DNA of 64,000 bases from Lobosporangium transversale (GCF_002105155.1 NW_019029017.1:248001-312000); one strand, 5' to 3'. Positions 38,333 through 51,357 are shown, numbered from the stretch's first letter. Notes: a model not told the origin generated them from the letters alone. Translations and numbers: made by a program.

Positions 38333-38638
38333 ATTTATTGGCAGGACCCTGTGCCGATGATAATTTTTTTTTTTTTTTTTTTATTTTTATTTTTTTACCA
38401 TTGTCAACACTGTTGATGTTTGTTTTGCTGTGCGGTTGTTTTGTCTCATCATTTGTAAGATTTTTTATTTTTTTATTTTTTTATTTTTCACTCTCTGTAT
38501 TGTACTTTTTTTTTTATTTCTGTTGTGGAGAGAAAACCTTCTCCCATAACAGACAGCAACAAACGCACAATACAAAAGTCAAACAAACAAACAAACAAAC
38601 AAACAAGCAAAAACAAACAAACGAAACAAAAAGCCAGG

Positions 38639-38671
<33 letters not shown>

Positions 38672-39742
38672 AACATAATTATTTATTAGCCTCAGTACAG
38701 AAAAAAAAAAAATCATTTTCATTATCATTGCCATCGCATGTTTCCACTCTTGTTATTTCATTGCTCTTCTTCCACATCACAATAGCCACTTTCACCCTCC
38801 TTTTGTTACCCTGTAGTTTAATTGTTTTCTTCAGTAATGTAATTATTTTCTTTTCCAGCCATTGAAGAAAAAAAAAAAAAAAAAAAAAAAATTGATTCTT
38901 GTAATTAATGTGTATCCACTGGTGTGTATACCTCGATTTAGGAGGTTGTAGGAATGCGATGGTTAGGATTCTACAGAATAAGATTGACATGTTGAGATTC
39001 CACGAACTGTTGTGAATGTCACATCTCATTGGGCCATCTGGCTTCCGAGAATCATGAAAATAAAGTCAAATTAATAGTGTGAATCACCTTCACGACCTTT
39101 TTTTTTTTTTTTGGTTCCAAAGTTGTCAGGTGGTTTATAAATCCATATGATCGATTTATTCAGGCTAGATATTATTATTGTTCTAATGATTTAAAAGAGC
39201 AGGTTTGCCATAGAAGGTCCATGGAGAGAAGTCAAGAGCTTTTCTGTTCTGTGAAAGGCATTTCAAACCAACTGGATGGTTATCAGAATGTCCTATTGAA
39301 GCTGCGAAACGTTAAAATCTTTTTTTTTTTTTTTTTTTTTTTTTGAATGCTATGTTTCCATCTGTTGCTCCTCAACCTTTGGATTATGTATTCTGGAGAA
39401 GGATTTGCAATGCATTTTTAAATTGTTTAACAAAATCTTTTCTCGATCAGTTAAAGATGATATCATGTGTCAAGGAGATCTGTCAGGGACAGAAAGCTTT
39501 CAAAGGGCACACTGTGTGTTGTCAAAATTAAATATATCGGATGGGGAGGCTGTGCTGATAAAGACATGTAAATGTATATGTATATGTAAATGTATATGAA
39601 TATTTTATTTTTTAATCCCATTTGACACCATTTCATTCTTTTACTTAATCATCCATTCATTACCTTTGAATCTTTCTTCTTCCTGCCTGGTACATATTTA
39701 TTATACATATTTGTATATACTCTTTATTGTCTTGTCTTCACC
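38333..39742. other. Spacer between forkhead gene and small mitochondrial-protein gene
   Basis: About 1.4 kb containing an (AAAC)n block near 38580-38635 followed by a 31-base A run, further A and T runs (38868-38891, 39319-39344) and no supported coding sequence. A TATATG-rich stretch near 39570-39600 and the TATTTATTATACATATTTG stretch near 39695-39715 lie just upstream of the next ATG and could be core promoter elements. Confidence 0.45.
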
Positions 39743-39976
39743 ATGTTTTTCTCAAGGATTCTTAAAACTCGATCAACCTCCTTGGCATCAACACTCATGT
39801 CCCGTCAATCTACTGTGGCTACTCTGACGAGAATCGCAATCTTGCCACCTCAGTTGAATCAAACACGTACAATTGTCTCGCCTTCGCGTGTCCTCTTTGC
39901 AACGAACAATTCTGATGTCGAAAAGGGTGTACAGAATATTACTGACCTATTCATGACTGCACGCGATGAGGTTTGA

Positions 39977-40007
<31 letters not shown>

Positions 40008-40325
40008 TAAAAATAAAAAAATTCTCATTGCTTTTCTATTCTTTCTAAACTCCTTCATGTTTTTGACTAATATTTTTATAATTTTACAAAACAATCCACA
40101 ACGGTTGATTAGCTCGAATATGCAGAAGAAGCGCGTGGAACTGTGTACTACAACGATGACAAGGAAGCCGCACGTGAGGCTGTTCAAGAATGCTTGAGCA
40201 CATATGATGAACTGTTGAAGGACTTGGACGAAGCACAAAAGCTTGATGTTCAACGCAAGATTGGTCTCAAGATCATGGAGCTCAAGTCACAGTTGGATGC
40301 TCTGAACGAAGAGGAACTCGAATAA
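39743..40325 (+). CDS. Small mitochondrial-looking conserved-type protein of unknown function
   Basis: Not confidently recognised. Two exons (39743-39970 and 40113-40325, phase 0) give 146 residues. The first 55 or so residues (MFFSRILKTRSTSLASTLMS, then RQSTVATLTRIAILPPQLNQ) are rich in Arg, Ser and Thr and lack acidic residues, as in mitochondrial presequences. The mature part is acidic and helical: TARDELEYAEEARGTVYYND, AAREAVQECLSTYDELLKDL and QRKIGLKIMELKSQLDAL look like a compact helical bundle or coiled coil. The segment GLKIMELKSQLDALNEEELE is a plausible dimerisation helix. There is no membrane span. The intron contains a T run directly after the donor. It ends about 250 bases from the convergent Vps10 gene. 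I suggest a matrix protein, function unassigned. Confidence 0.75.
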
Positions 40326-40578
40326 ACAATGTCAATAAAAAAAAAAAAAAAAAAAAAAGTGCTATATATCATTATAGTCAACTGGATAAATAGAGACGAA
40401 CAGACTTTGGATTATCTTTTTTTTTTTTTTTATTTTTTTATTTTTTTTTTATTTTTTTATTTTTTTTTTATTAAAGAAACAGAAGAGTATTTTAGACACG
40501 AATCTTTATCTTTTGATGTATTTACAGTCATTACGACAACGCTCAAGTAAGAAGAGCAACCCTAAAAACGAATTTGTT

Positions 40579-42061
40579 TCACACCAGACTGTTCAGGTCT
40601 TCATCGCCATTATCGTCCTCGTCAGAGTTATCTCGATACCGCTCTTGAGCATCCTGGAGCTCATCCCCACCGCCAGTTCCCAACATTGTATTCTCCGCAG
40701 CATCATCGTCATCATCATCCATATAGTGACCAAAATAGTCGTCCATGATCACCTCTCCAGGTTCCTGGCTCAAATTCTGATACCCATATCCGCCACGTCC
40801 ACCACTGCCAAAGCCTCCAAAGTATCCACGAAGGCGTCTTGGCATCAGTGCCCCTACTGTCGCTGTGAGCTTATCCCACGTATCATAAATAGCACTTGGA
40901 ACATGGAGTCTTGAGAGTGACCGGGGTACACGAATTGAAGGCATGTTCATGGTCGGAAGAGAGGATGACCGAGGAAGATGGATCTGGTCATAGATATCAT
41001 TGCCGAGTCGAATAGGCGAGCCTCGTCTTCCTGTCAAATAACCCTTATACCGGTTCAAGAAAAAGAGAATGGCATAAGCTCCACCGCCTGAAGCTAATAG
41101 GATACCAGTCCACCCAAAGAATCCGATACCACCCCTTCCAGGGCAGTATTTCTTGCGACCAAACAACTCATGGTCACCCACACAGCTTGAGAAGGCCATC
41201 TTGCGGTATCCAATGGACTCATAGTAGTAGTCTTGGCCTTCTGGTAATGATGCACAGATTTCTTTTTCGTTCAGGACAACGGGCGTTGCGTCCTTGATCA
41301 ACTGACACTTGCCAGAATCGTCGGGTTCATAGTTAAAGTCACACTCAAAGTCTTTAGCTGTGCATTGACAATTGCTGACAATCTCCCGCGGATTCACAGC
41401 CAGCTCACCTACAAAACATTGGCGGTCTTCAATCCTGCGGAAATACTCAACTTTGCGACCAAACATGCACTCCTCACCACGGAGATCCGCAAGACTCCAA
41501 CGCTCAAAGTCATCATTTGCTTCATCCTTCAAATTCAGTCGGCAAGTAGGGAAGTCTAGGCCCTCAAAATCAATCTGGTAGATCAATTGCTTTGCAGTAT
41601 TGGCTCCGCCTGCTCGGGGGACGGCAAACAAAAGGAAAGACTTTCCAATCCCACCTGGTTTGGTCATAATGTCTTGGATAATAACTTTTTCCGTTGAAAA
41701 CTCAAACTGTTGGAAGGTTTTGCCATGGTCAAGGGAATAGATCACATGGTCTGTAGGGAGTCCATCATCATTGGCCAGCAAAATGATGCTTCCTTGATCT
41801 CCAAAGTCATATTGGTGTGGTCCATGCAATATTTCTCTCCAGGAAAAACCTCCATCTCGGGTCAAGAAAGTGCTGCCTTGAGCATACTCTCCCAATGAAG
41901 TACCAACGTTTCCAACACCAATGACCATACCAGGCATCGAAGGGGAGCTGAACATGTCTTCGGAATGTTTCCTGTCAAGATAATTGTGCAAATGTAAGCT
42001 GCAATCCGTACCCTAAAATCATTTTGAATGAGTACGCAAAAAGCAGATAATATTCGTTGTC

Positions 42062-42099
<38 letters not shown>

Positions 42100-45000
42100 A
42101 TTGTTGTGTTTGTTTAATGATAAATCAAATGTGGGAAAACGAACCACGCAGTCATAACGCTGATTATCCGAATCAACCTCCGGTGCTTTCAAGGGATTCC
42201 ATGTATTTCCATTATCGACTGTAATCATCGACCGAAGCTGTTTCTTCTTCCCTTGATTAGCTTCGTTCGGGTTAATAACTTCGTTCAGGAGTGCAACACC
42301 ATCCACACCCTGCATCTTCTCAAAGTCCACGTTGCCCATGTCAGACTCACTGACATACTTCTTGGATAACGAAAAATAGGTGCCATTGGAATTGGACGTG
42401 AATAGGTTCCCAACCTTAGATCCTTGACGGTTGATTACGTTAATTGCCATAAATACTGACCGTGTAGTTGAGTCCAGGACCGTGTATGCCTAAGTTCAAG
42501 CCATATGTTGCAAAAGTAAAGGTTTAGTTAGATCGAGTGGTTTCATTCCATGTAAACAAAGTAGAAAGAGTGTCACCGTGCAGCAAAATCATACAGGATT
42601 AACAACATCAAAGTTGGAAGGGTAGTGGGCTTGTGTAAATTTAATACCGTCCGTTGATATGGCAACCCTCAGCGCGCGTTGACTCGGCACGTACTAAGAA
42701 TGATTAGGCAAAAAGCACGGAAAGAGTGTGTGAGTATATATATGCATATGCATATTTCATTGCTTCGCGCCTCAGTGGATCAAGATTCTCTTGCTTCTTT
42801 TACCTCGGCTGCAATGAGATAATCCGAATAAATTGCATATCCCACAATGGCATTAAAGAGCACTTGCGACGTCCTCATGTAGTTGTCCGTGTAAACAAAC
42901 TTGACAGGAGTGTTCGCATTCATTAGAGTCTTTTGGGATCCGGATCTGTCATCGTATTGTTCACAGTAGATTCCCTCATTGTTGACCTGCTTAAAGCTCG
43001 AGTCTCGTGCCCAAGCACATGATCTGACCCAGGTTGCGAGCGGACGCCAGTTCTTGCCAAAGTCCTTGGTATAGAAGGCTTCGATATGACAATGATCTTC
43101 TCGTTCGTAACTACAACCAATTTCGCCCAAGTAAATCATCCATCCAGGTTCGGTTGGGTGGAACGACCATGGATTGGGCATGAATGATATAGCTGCGGAG
43201 GGTAGTGGCAATTCAATCGTATCCCAGTTGAGGCCTCTGTCTTGAGTATACTTGTGCTTACGGCCAGAGGTCCCAATGATCGCCCGAATATCATCATAGG
43301 GGTTACGGTGGACCCCAGTGACAATTCCATCGACTTCGACCTCGTCCCAATCTTTTCCATCGTTCTGACTAATGTAGACATGGGTCTCCAATTTGAGAAT
43401 GGCCACATCAGACTTGGGGAAGTAAAAGACTGAATCCTGATTGTACTCGTATCGGTTGTTGAACCTTGACATTTTACTCTCAACTGCTCGCTTGGGGCCA
43501 CATTGTCTCTCCACTTTTTGTGACTCGAGATCCACACCATCCACACAAGCGCTAGCTTCGATCTTCTTAAACCCAGACCTACCCATATAGGTGCCATCAC
43601 AGACCTTTGGCTTTTCAGGATCATGACCAAAACGTTGACACTTCCCGGCATCATCTCTGAAGAAGCCGATATCACACTCAAAATCGCGTTCCGTGCATTT
43701 GCAATTTGTTTGCTCCATGTCTGGAACTCCATCGTCATCGTTTACACGGCAGATCTTATCGGCCTTACGACGCCAATAAATAAGCTATAATGTTTTAAAA
43801 AGGGTAAAAAAAAAATAAAAAAAAAAAAAGAATGTCAACACCAACATCACTTGAGAAACTAAATAACAAAGCACATAGTCAACCCGATAATTGTTCTCTT
43901 ACTTCTTTGCCAAGGATACAGCGGTCGTCCTCACCCTCAAATGGCGACCACCTCTCAAAGTCACTCTTATCTGGGTTGCGCTTGTCCATAACGCATTGAC
44001 GTCTGTTGCTAAAGTCCAATGTTGACACGATAGCTTGTTGACTTCCAGCAGCGAACAGTCCTTTGATGGTAATTTTGGATGTGGTTGAAGTCGGCTCCGT
44101 GGTCACAGCCTGGATCAAAACAGGCTCATCGGCAAACATGGTCCTCTGCCACGTGGTGCCAAAGTCGTATGAGAACGACACTTCCTGAGTTGGCTCTGCA
44201 GGATTGACCAGAACGAGAACACCGCCTTCATCGCCAAACTCATACAGAGTACGTGTGTCACTCACTTTTTGCCAAGTTCTGCCTGCATTGCGACTAAGGT
44301 AGGTCTGAGCTGTCTCTATAGGTCCCAGATGTGAGCCAACGTTGCCAATACCCATGACCAGACCGACAGATGAAGAGGCGCTAAAGACAGCACCAGGGCC
44401 ATCGTAGTCAGTAACACTGTGAAGATGCAATGAGCATTCATCGCTATCGCAGTTGCTGCCTACGGGTGCATGGATGGGGTTCCAGGTACTGCCATCATTG
44501 AATGAGATCAATGAACGAACATGTTTTTCCCCATCTTTAGCTAACGAAGCTGTATTGGTCACCTGGTTAGCAAGAATAATACCCTCAATTCCACCAAGTT
44601 TCTCCCAATCCACAAGTTGTTCTTCATTGCGATTAGTATTATCAAGTTGCAATGAGAAATAGGTTCCATTGCTGTTGGATTTAAACAAGCGTCCATGCTC
44701 TCTACCGGCAACAGTCGACTTTGCTACATCCACAACAAGACTGCCTGTGGTGGATTGCAAGACAGTGAACCCATTCTTGTCTACCCTAATATTTGGTGGG
44801 AAAACAGCCTGGGCAAAGTCTTGACCATTAAGAGACACATGCAGAATAAAGTCGTTTCCGACATCCTGTGAGTGGAGATGACATAAAAAATAGAGAGTGA
44901 GTATGCGTGCCATAAAGTAGTATTTTTTGTCTGCTGCATGTCGACCCTATTTGTCACCTTACCACTGCAACTGCCAGGAAACGCTCGACCACATAGAATT

Positions 45001-48000
45001 GGACGACATTATCAAAAAGAACAAGATGCAGAACATCCGTGTCGCGTTTATACACCATCTGGAGGGGATGTGTCTCTGTCGACGTGACCTCATCCTGACA
45101 GATGTTTGCGGGCATAGGTTTTTTCCAGGCCATCATAAAGATTCCATGATCAGGCATATCCAATTTCCGATGAGCCGCATATACTGCTTTATCAACCCAT
45201 GTATCAACCTCAGCCCAATGACCCCCACCGTTCTGAGTGCGATAAAGGCGAGTAAAGCATTCGTCCTTCTTCTGTCCAAGGTAAAGCATCCAATCATATT
45301 TGTCACTGTCTGGATGAAAATCAATTAACGGGAACATAAACTTGTTTGGTGGCGCTGGCAGCTCATGTTTGTCAAAAGTCTCTCCTCGATTGCGGGTCAC
45401 ATAAACATGTTCGTTTGTGAAGAGATACGCTCGCTTTTCGTCCTCGTCATGGATAGCAATGTGAACAAAGCGTCCAGCGTCAGGCAAGACACGCTTCCAA
45501 GTAGAGCCATCGTCGGTACTACGCCAAACCTGTTGAGATCCTGTCATAACCATGATCACAGAAGATTTCAAGAAGTATTGAAATCCGCCCAGCAATGATG
45601 TGTCAAATTTAGTGATAGAGTGCGTAATATCTGTTGGAATGGTCTCAGCGGTGCAGGTCTTCATCTGAGGTTCGTCCTTCTTGAGTCCCTTTTCAGAATC
45701 GCAGCTGTTGCCTGGGATCTTGCGATAACCAGATGATCCAAGGTAGGTATCGCCCTCCTTCTTACATGAGCCATCTGGCATAGCCTCTTTGCCTTTCAAC
45801 ACACACTTGCCATCCTGCAATACATAATTATAGTCACATTCAAAGTCCTCGTCTGTGCAGGGGCAAATTTCGTCCGTCTTTTTGGGGTTCGTGAAGTCCT
45901 CTTTAACCATGCACTCCGCATCGGCCTTCCTGCGCCAGTACCACGTTTTGACGCCCATAAGGCAATCGGGATTGTTCCTGAGATTACGCGCATACCATTT
46001 TTCAAAATCAGATCTGTCCATATTGTCTTCATTAAGCTCACACTTGCGACCATATACGTTCGTGAGATCGAGCTGATAGGCATTAAACCTGAGTCCAAGG
46101 CGAACGAAGAGCAGGAACTTTTGGGATGTCGATTCTGGGTCAGAAACCAGTGCCCCTGGGCGGATATTCTCATCATCAAGCTCATACTTGTGCCTACGAT
46201 CCAACGATTCATTAAAACGAGAACGCAGAGCCATAAAATCAGAATGTTTGGGTCTCAGGACTTATCACATGAGTTTTAAACTTTTTAAAAATAATAATTC
46301 AGTTTACCATGTCTTGCCACGGTCTGCGCTGTACTGAAAAAAGTTCACTGGAACGTTGTCATCTCTCACAGCAACGATCAAGCCCCCTTGATCACCAAAT
46401 TCGTATTTGTGAGGATGTTCAAGTACAGCTTTCCAAGTAAGACCACCATCTTCCGACAAGTAGGTATCACACTCTTCCCATGGAAGTAGGTAAGATCCGA
46501 CATTTCCAACACCCATGACCACACCTGGAGCAGCTTTAGAACTGTAAACAGGAGGAGCTACTCTAGCGGATGTAACTGAGTGAAGGTGTAGGCTACATGA
46601 GCCATCCTACAACACAATAAATGAGTATTTAGTTAGGGGTTTTTTTTTTTTTTTTTTTTTTTTTTGTATTCATGAAATGTATTGTATTTAGTATAGGCAT
46701 ACCGTGTTAGGAGTGCAAGCGTTTCTTCTTCCATCGGCCCTAGTGTCTGGTGGTAAAATGTACTGCCAGCTCGCACCCGCCTCAAATGAGATCTGTGTGC
46801 GAAGGCGCTTCTCTTCATCATCCCTTGGAGATGATGCATAGTTGTCGACGATATTGATGATGTAAACGCCATCGATATTTTGGATTTTCTCAAAGTCGAC
46901 CGTATCGTCGTATCTGCGGTTTGTATATTGCTTCGAACGAACAAAATACGTACCGTTTGAGTTGCTCAACATTAGATTTCCATATGAATCCCCTGGCGAG
47001 GTCTTAACATCTACAATCAAACTGTACGGAGTCGACTCTAGTATTGTATATGACTGGAGCAAATGCAACGAAAGTTAAGCGGGGATATTAATACGAAATC
47101 TTCCGAATTTTTTTTTAGATAATTCTTCATAATCACTATTCCTTACGTCCTGACGGAGATTAGAAGGCGCCGGGAAGTTGGCTTTAGCCCATGTCTTTGC
47201 ATCATTTGATACCCAGAGTGACATATCGCCTGTAGTGAGATGTTTTTCAGCCACCAGCATAAATGACTCTTTTGTAACAAAGTTGACAACCGCAGCGCGG
47301 TCACTCGTGCTAAAAACGATAGTTTCTTTAGTCTCGAAGTAATCCTGACTCTTGACTAGCTTTGCATCCTCAAACCCAATGGATCCATCCGCTCGGAGAG
47401 CTTTGTAATCCAAACAGTGGATAAGTTCCGTTGGTGCCTCATCAAAGTTAGGGCTTGAAACTGCCCATTCACACTTGTGCGTAAATGCCAAGAGCTTCTT
47501 GGGGGCTGTGTCGAACCCATCCTTGGTGTAAAATGACTATTGAATGCAATGGCCGGGAAAATATTTTAAAATACTGTAGTATCAGCTAATGTTTCAGCCA
47601 TAATAATAAAAATCATTATATAAATACACAAATCCCTTGTACTGATGGATGTCTTAATAACGAACCTCCTGATGGCAATGGCCACGATCATCACAAGGCT
47701 TTAGAAGAATCAGGACCCAATTTGGCCGCTTGGCATGAAAGGACAGTACGAAATGGTCTTCAATAGGGATATACTCTGTTTGAAATGTTTTCCAGGACTG
47801 ACCCTGATCTGTAGTTTTGTACTGGGTCTTTCCCTGCGTGATAATGTAAGCCTAAATATTGATGCAGGAAGGAAAAAAAAAAAAAAAAAAAAAAGGTTTT
47901 AGATTAAACGAAGTAGATATTATTAAGAGGATGCTGTGGGACAACAAATGTGACAATCATACCGTTTTAGGATCAAATGGGTGCATAATCAAGGAAGAAG

Positions 48001-48449
48001 CAACTCCCTCAGGCACATCCTGAATTCTATTCCAGGTCTTTCCTTCATCCGGTGATCGAAAGACGTTACGGGCGGCGTCCTGATAGAGAATGATCTGAGG
48101 AAGTGTCGCAACAAAGGATTAAGTGTACGATTGATGTCATCTATATTAGTATCCTTACGTCTAATGTAGCAAGGTGAACAGGAAGATACAGTTTCACATA
48201 TTATCTAGGACATACTGGTGAGTTTTGAAAATAGTTGACCTTCCGTGGTGCGTTATCAAACTTATTTTCAGTGACGATGGGGTCTGTAGGCGCAGCATGG
48301 ACATTGACGCTTGGAGAGATTACACATGCCAAAAAAACTGCAACTAATGATGCAATACGAGCCACACGGAAGACCCGCTTTGCAGACCACACAAAATCTC
48401 CTTTAGGCCTTGGAGACTGCGCCTGAGCAGTATGCCAAGCCGCGTCCAT
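40579..48449 (-). CDS. VPS10: Vps10/sortilin-type vacuolar sorting receptor with three VPS10 modules
   Basis: Twelve exons (48216-48449, 47963-48094, 47666-47851, 47147-47536, 46703-47053, 46308-46606, 44963-46193, 43903-44865, 42804-43784, 42595-42693, 42145-42489, 40579-42012) join in frame to about 2214 residues. The start lies ahead of a signal sequence (ARIASLVAVFLACVISPSVN). Three VPS10 propeller modules follow, each with Asp-box repeats (RSPDEGKTW, LSEDGGLTW, RSTDDGSTW) and the SNSNGTYF strand, and each closed by a 10CC segment: CPCTDEDFECDYNY near 642, CKCTERDFECDIGF near 1290, CQCTAKDFECDFNY near 1952. One membrane span (FFGWTGILLASGGGAYAILF) near 2036 precedes a tail of about 155 residues with a YQNL sorting motif and a poly-Asp stretch. 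Vps10 carries hydrolases such as carboxypeptidase Y from Golgi to endosome. Yeast Vps10 has two modules, so three is the oddity here. Confidence 0.93.
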
Positions 48450-48956
48450 TGAAACGAATAGAGGAATCAATGTCTGAGATGTTGAGTTGTACTCTCAGTG
48501 TATGTAGCCCCAGTTCTGCTTGGTTATTCTTTGTAAATATGTCTTATTGAGTAGTCGATTCGATTGCTTTCACTGTCCTATGTGATCTACTCTGGTTAAA
48601 TGACAGAATTCGAGTCGAGGAATGAAGCGAGATAGCAAAAGATGAAAAAAAAAAAAAAAAAAAATTGACGCGCACCCTGATTTATTTTTGAATTACTGAG
48701 CCAAAAATGGCAGTGCGCGTGAGGTGTACGTGGAGCAACAAGATTAATCTCGTCATAATTCCACGGGCAAATCTTCCCTCACACTCTTCGACGACTGGCC
48801 TCCTCTCTCTCCCTTTCCTTTCTTTGAACAAGAACGACTATACCCGTAACATTTCCCGGCTTGGAAATGTCATTAACAACAAAATTATCGAAAAGCAGGA
48901 TGGCGTAGCAGAGAATAACAAGCCGCCTAAAAGATTGGGTTTCATATAAGTCTCCA

Positions 48957-48988
<32 letters not shown>

Positions 48989-49549
48989 CAAAAAGATCCA
49001 AGATCTGGGGTTACTTGGAATACAAGGAAGCGGAGGAAAAGAGCATAGCTGATGGACATTTTCAAGATTCCATAGAGCTTTTCGTGGATCAGTAACAAAG
49101 TATCCTGTGACTTATAGCAGATTACTACAGAGTCTGCATTCAATTCGTGAACTACTAAAAAGGTGCCCTTGCTCTCTACCCTTTTTTTTTCCCTAAGTTA
49201 TTCATTCGGCTAACCCACTTTGCAGCTTACACATGGGCATTGTTCTCATGGTGCTTGACTTTGGCCAATGCAGTAATCATCTCTCACTCAATAACTCGCA
49301 ACTATTGAGTATGTCAATCAGAGCTTGAATATGCGACAAAATACGCATAGATGTGTGCTCTTGCAGAGGTGGGGTATCCTCAATTATGCGATTAGTTACA
49401 TATGAACCATTGGGAAGAGACCCAATCTGGCAAACCAGAGCTATTCTGTCTCTGCCAACCCTCTGTTCGCCGAATGCACACCACCTGAATATGCTTGCAG
49501 GAACGGACATCTGGGCACCATGAGCGCTGCTGACTCTCATAACAAATGA
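48450..49549. promoter_or_regulatory. Promoter side of the Vps10 gene and unassigned spacer
   Basis: Sequence upstream of the minus-strand Vps10 start, with an A run near 48643-48664 and a T run near 48959-48988. Open frames here show no recognisable product. Confidence 0.4.
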
Positions 49550-49568
49550 CCCCCCCCCCCCCCCCCCC
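49550..49568. repeat. Nineteen-base poly-C tract
   Basis: An uninterrupted run of 19 C (poly-G on the minus strand), the only long G/C homopolymer in a window that has dozens of A/T runs. The minus strand could form a G-quadruplex. Confidence 0.9.
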
Positions 49569-50789
49569 AAGGTACACAATCCACGATCACAAAAGCTCAC
49601 ATTTCATGTCAGTTTGGAGTAATGCCAATGTATTTGTACACCAGTGGCGGTGTACCAGCGGCGAAATTTTTCGTCATAATAATCATAATTTAATTGATTC
49701 ACAGAGCATTGATGACATTGATACACGCCACCACCGTATACCAGCGACATCAAACTAGCGAAAATCTGGTGATTTCTGCTAAACGGAGTGAACACCAACC
49801 CACCAACTTATCTGCCTCTGGCTCTACCTTAGCGCGCAGAACGAGGTGTCGCTGCTACTACAGCTAAAATGTCAAGGATGTCCGCGAGAAGAACGGTAGG
49901 CCAAAGAGCCCAAGTCTTTGCATTGATGACACTGGCACTCCCTTTATTCCAAGTGTAAGGTACCCTCTCTCTTGGGATCTTCCCTCACTAATGCTGATCA
50001 ATAAAATAACAAATAAAATATAAGTAAACTGAAAAGCCATTCCCTTCAGTAGTGAAGTCTGCAAGAACTGTTTCATTGCACCTGGGATTCTCAGGAATGA
50101 TGTAAAATATTGTATTGGATGCCTCTAGAGCTTTTGGGCGTAAATCTGTTGAGCTTTTATATTGAGGATCTTTTGTGAAGACGCGCCTTGACATGGGTGT
50201 TACTCTTAGCAGCCATATTTAGCGAAGATATCTTTCTTTCGTTCCATTACTTATGCATATTTCAGACATCAGAATCATAAAATCGTAATACAGCCTAGAG
50301 TCGCTCTCCCTGTGGGTCCTAACGAGCGCAACTTGGTGAAGTCAATGGTTTCCAGTGGTCACGATTGAAAATATCAAGAACGAATTGAGGTCGAGTGAAG
50401 AGAGTCTTCAGTCGGTAATGATCGTCTCAGTAAGTGTTGAATGTTGCTGTGTTCAGTTAGACCGTAACTAACATCCCATGATTTACAGGTTGAGGCAGAG
50501 GCGAAAAGTGTTCCTTCAAGCTTCCTTCGAGAACGAGGTATGTGTCGAAAGTCAAGAATTCACAAGTGGTTGTGTATATGTTAGGTACTGAGGTTTGGGA
50601 GTGCATCCTAGGGACACTTCCATTTTTATTCATGAGGTCCAGAACATCGTGTGGCGGTCGTGGCGGGACCTTAATAAAAGGCTCCCGCCTGGCAACAATA
50701 ACAAAAGGCAACTTTCGATCTCCTTGACTTTAAGTCTGAAAAAACATCCTAGTATAGATAGGTTCTAATCGTTCTTTCGTTCCTCACAG
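49569..50789. other. Unassigned region before the SWIM relic
   Basis: Higher-complexity sequence than neighbouring spacers. It includes repeated GTGTACCAGCGGC-like units near 49634-49665 and 49725-49755 and fragments of open frame on both strands that I cannot join into a gene. It may hold worn 5' parts of the element represented by the SWIM zinc-finger fragment to its right. Confidence 0.35.
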
Positions 50790-51290
50790 CTCGCGGTAAA
50801 GTCATCCGAAGGATCTGGAAAAGAGAACTCCGTTGCCGCGGACGTAGAGCGAGGTCTCTTTCAGTTATGTCCATGCCCCGACTATGTCCGACAGAAGATC
50901 CCTTGCAAGCACATGTATTTGGCGTCAAGGGTCTACGACGGCTTTGATGTTCAATATACCGCTGCTCCTTCGTGCATTAAACATCAAAGCAAGCACTTAG
51001 AGTTCGACTTTGAGCCCTTCTCGAGAGATTTATCTCGCCAGCTTTATCGCACGAGATGAATGCGATGAGAGCTAAAGAGAGGGAAGAAGCCACTGCCCAA
51101 GCGTTCGAAGAGTGTGAAGAAGAACTTATGGTCCTGTAGAAGGAGCTGGACTGTATGGCATATAGCAGGCAAAAAGAGAAGTGTGCATTGAAGGATATGC
51201 AAGACTCAGTAACAGATCCAAGGAGTATGATCCATATAACGACAGCGAGAGGTGTACAAGCGCCTGAACAAACTGACTGTAAAAAGTAAT
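50790..51290 (+). pseudogene. Broken gene fragment with SWIM-type zinc finger
   Basis: From an AG acceptor-like site at about 50790 one frame reads 89 residues containing GLFQLCPCPDYVRQKIPCKH and MYLASRVYDGF, the CxC...CxH pattern of a SWIM zinc finger. The frame stops at about 51060. A neighbouring frame continues at once with a helical, acidic stretch (MRAKEREEATAQAFEECEEE) that ends at a stop near 51139 and may resume (KELDCMAYSRQKEKCALKD). SWIM fingers follow the catalytic domain in MULE/Far1-type transposases and also occur in some ubiquitin ligases. Here there is no catalytic domain in view, so I call it a remnant of a MULE-type element or a decayed host gene. The finger itself is clear; the source is inference. 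Confidence 0.6.
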
Positions 51291-51357
51291 ATATCAGCTG
51301 ACCTCTTTGTCTTTGGGTCAAAATTGTGCTACTTTCGGATTTTTAAACCTTTATTTT

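Noticed and set aside
46194-46307. Upstream start of the large Vps10 exon at an in-frame ATG (MALRSRFNESLDRR)
   Set aside because: Splicing to 46193 joins RGKTW to HKYELDDENIRPG, matching the family; the extended version would break the Asp-box repeat and frame.
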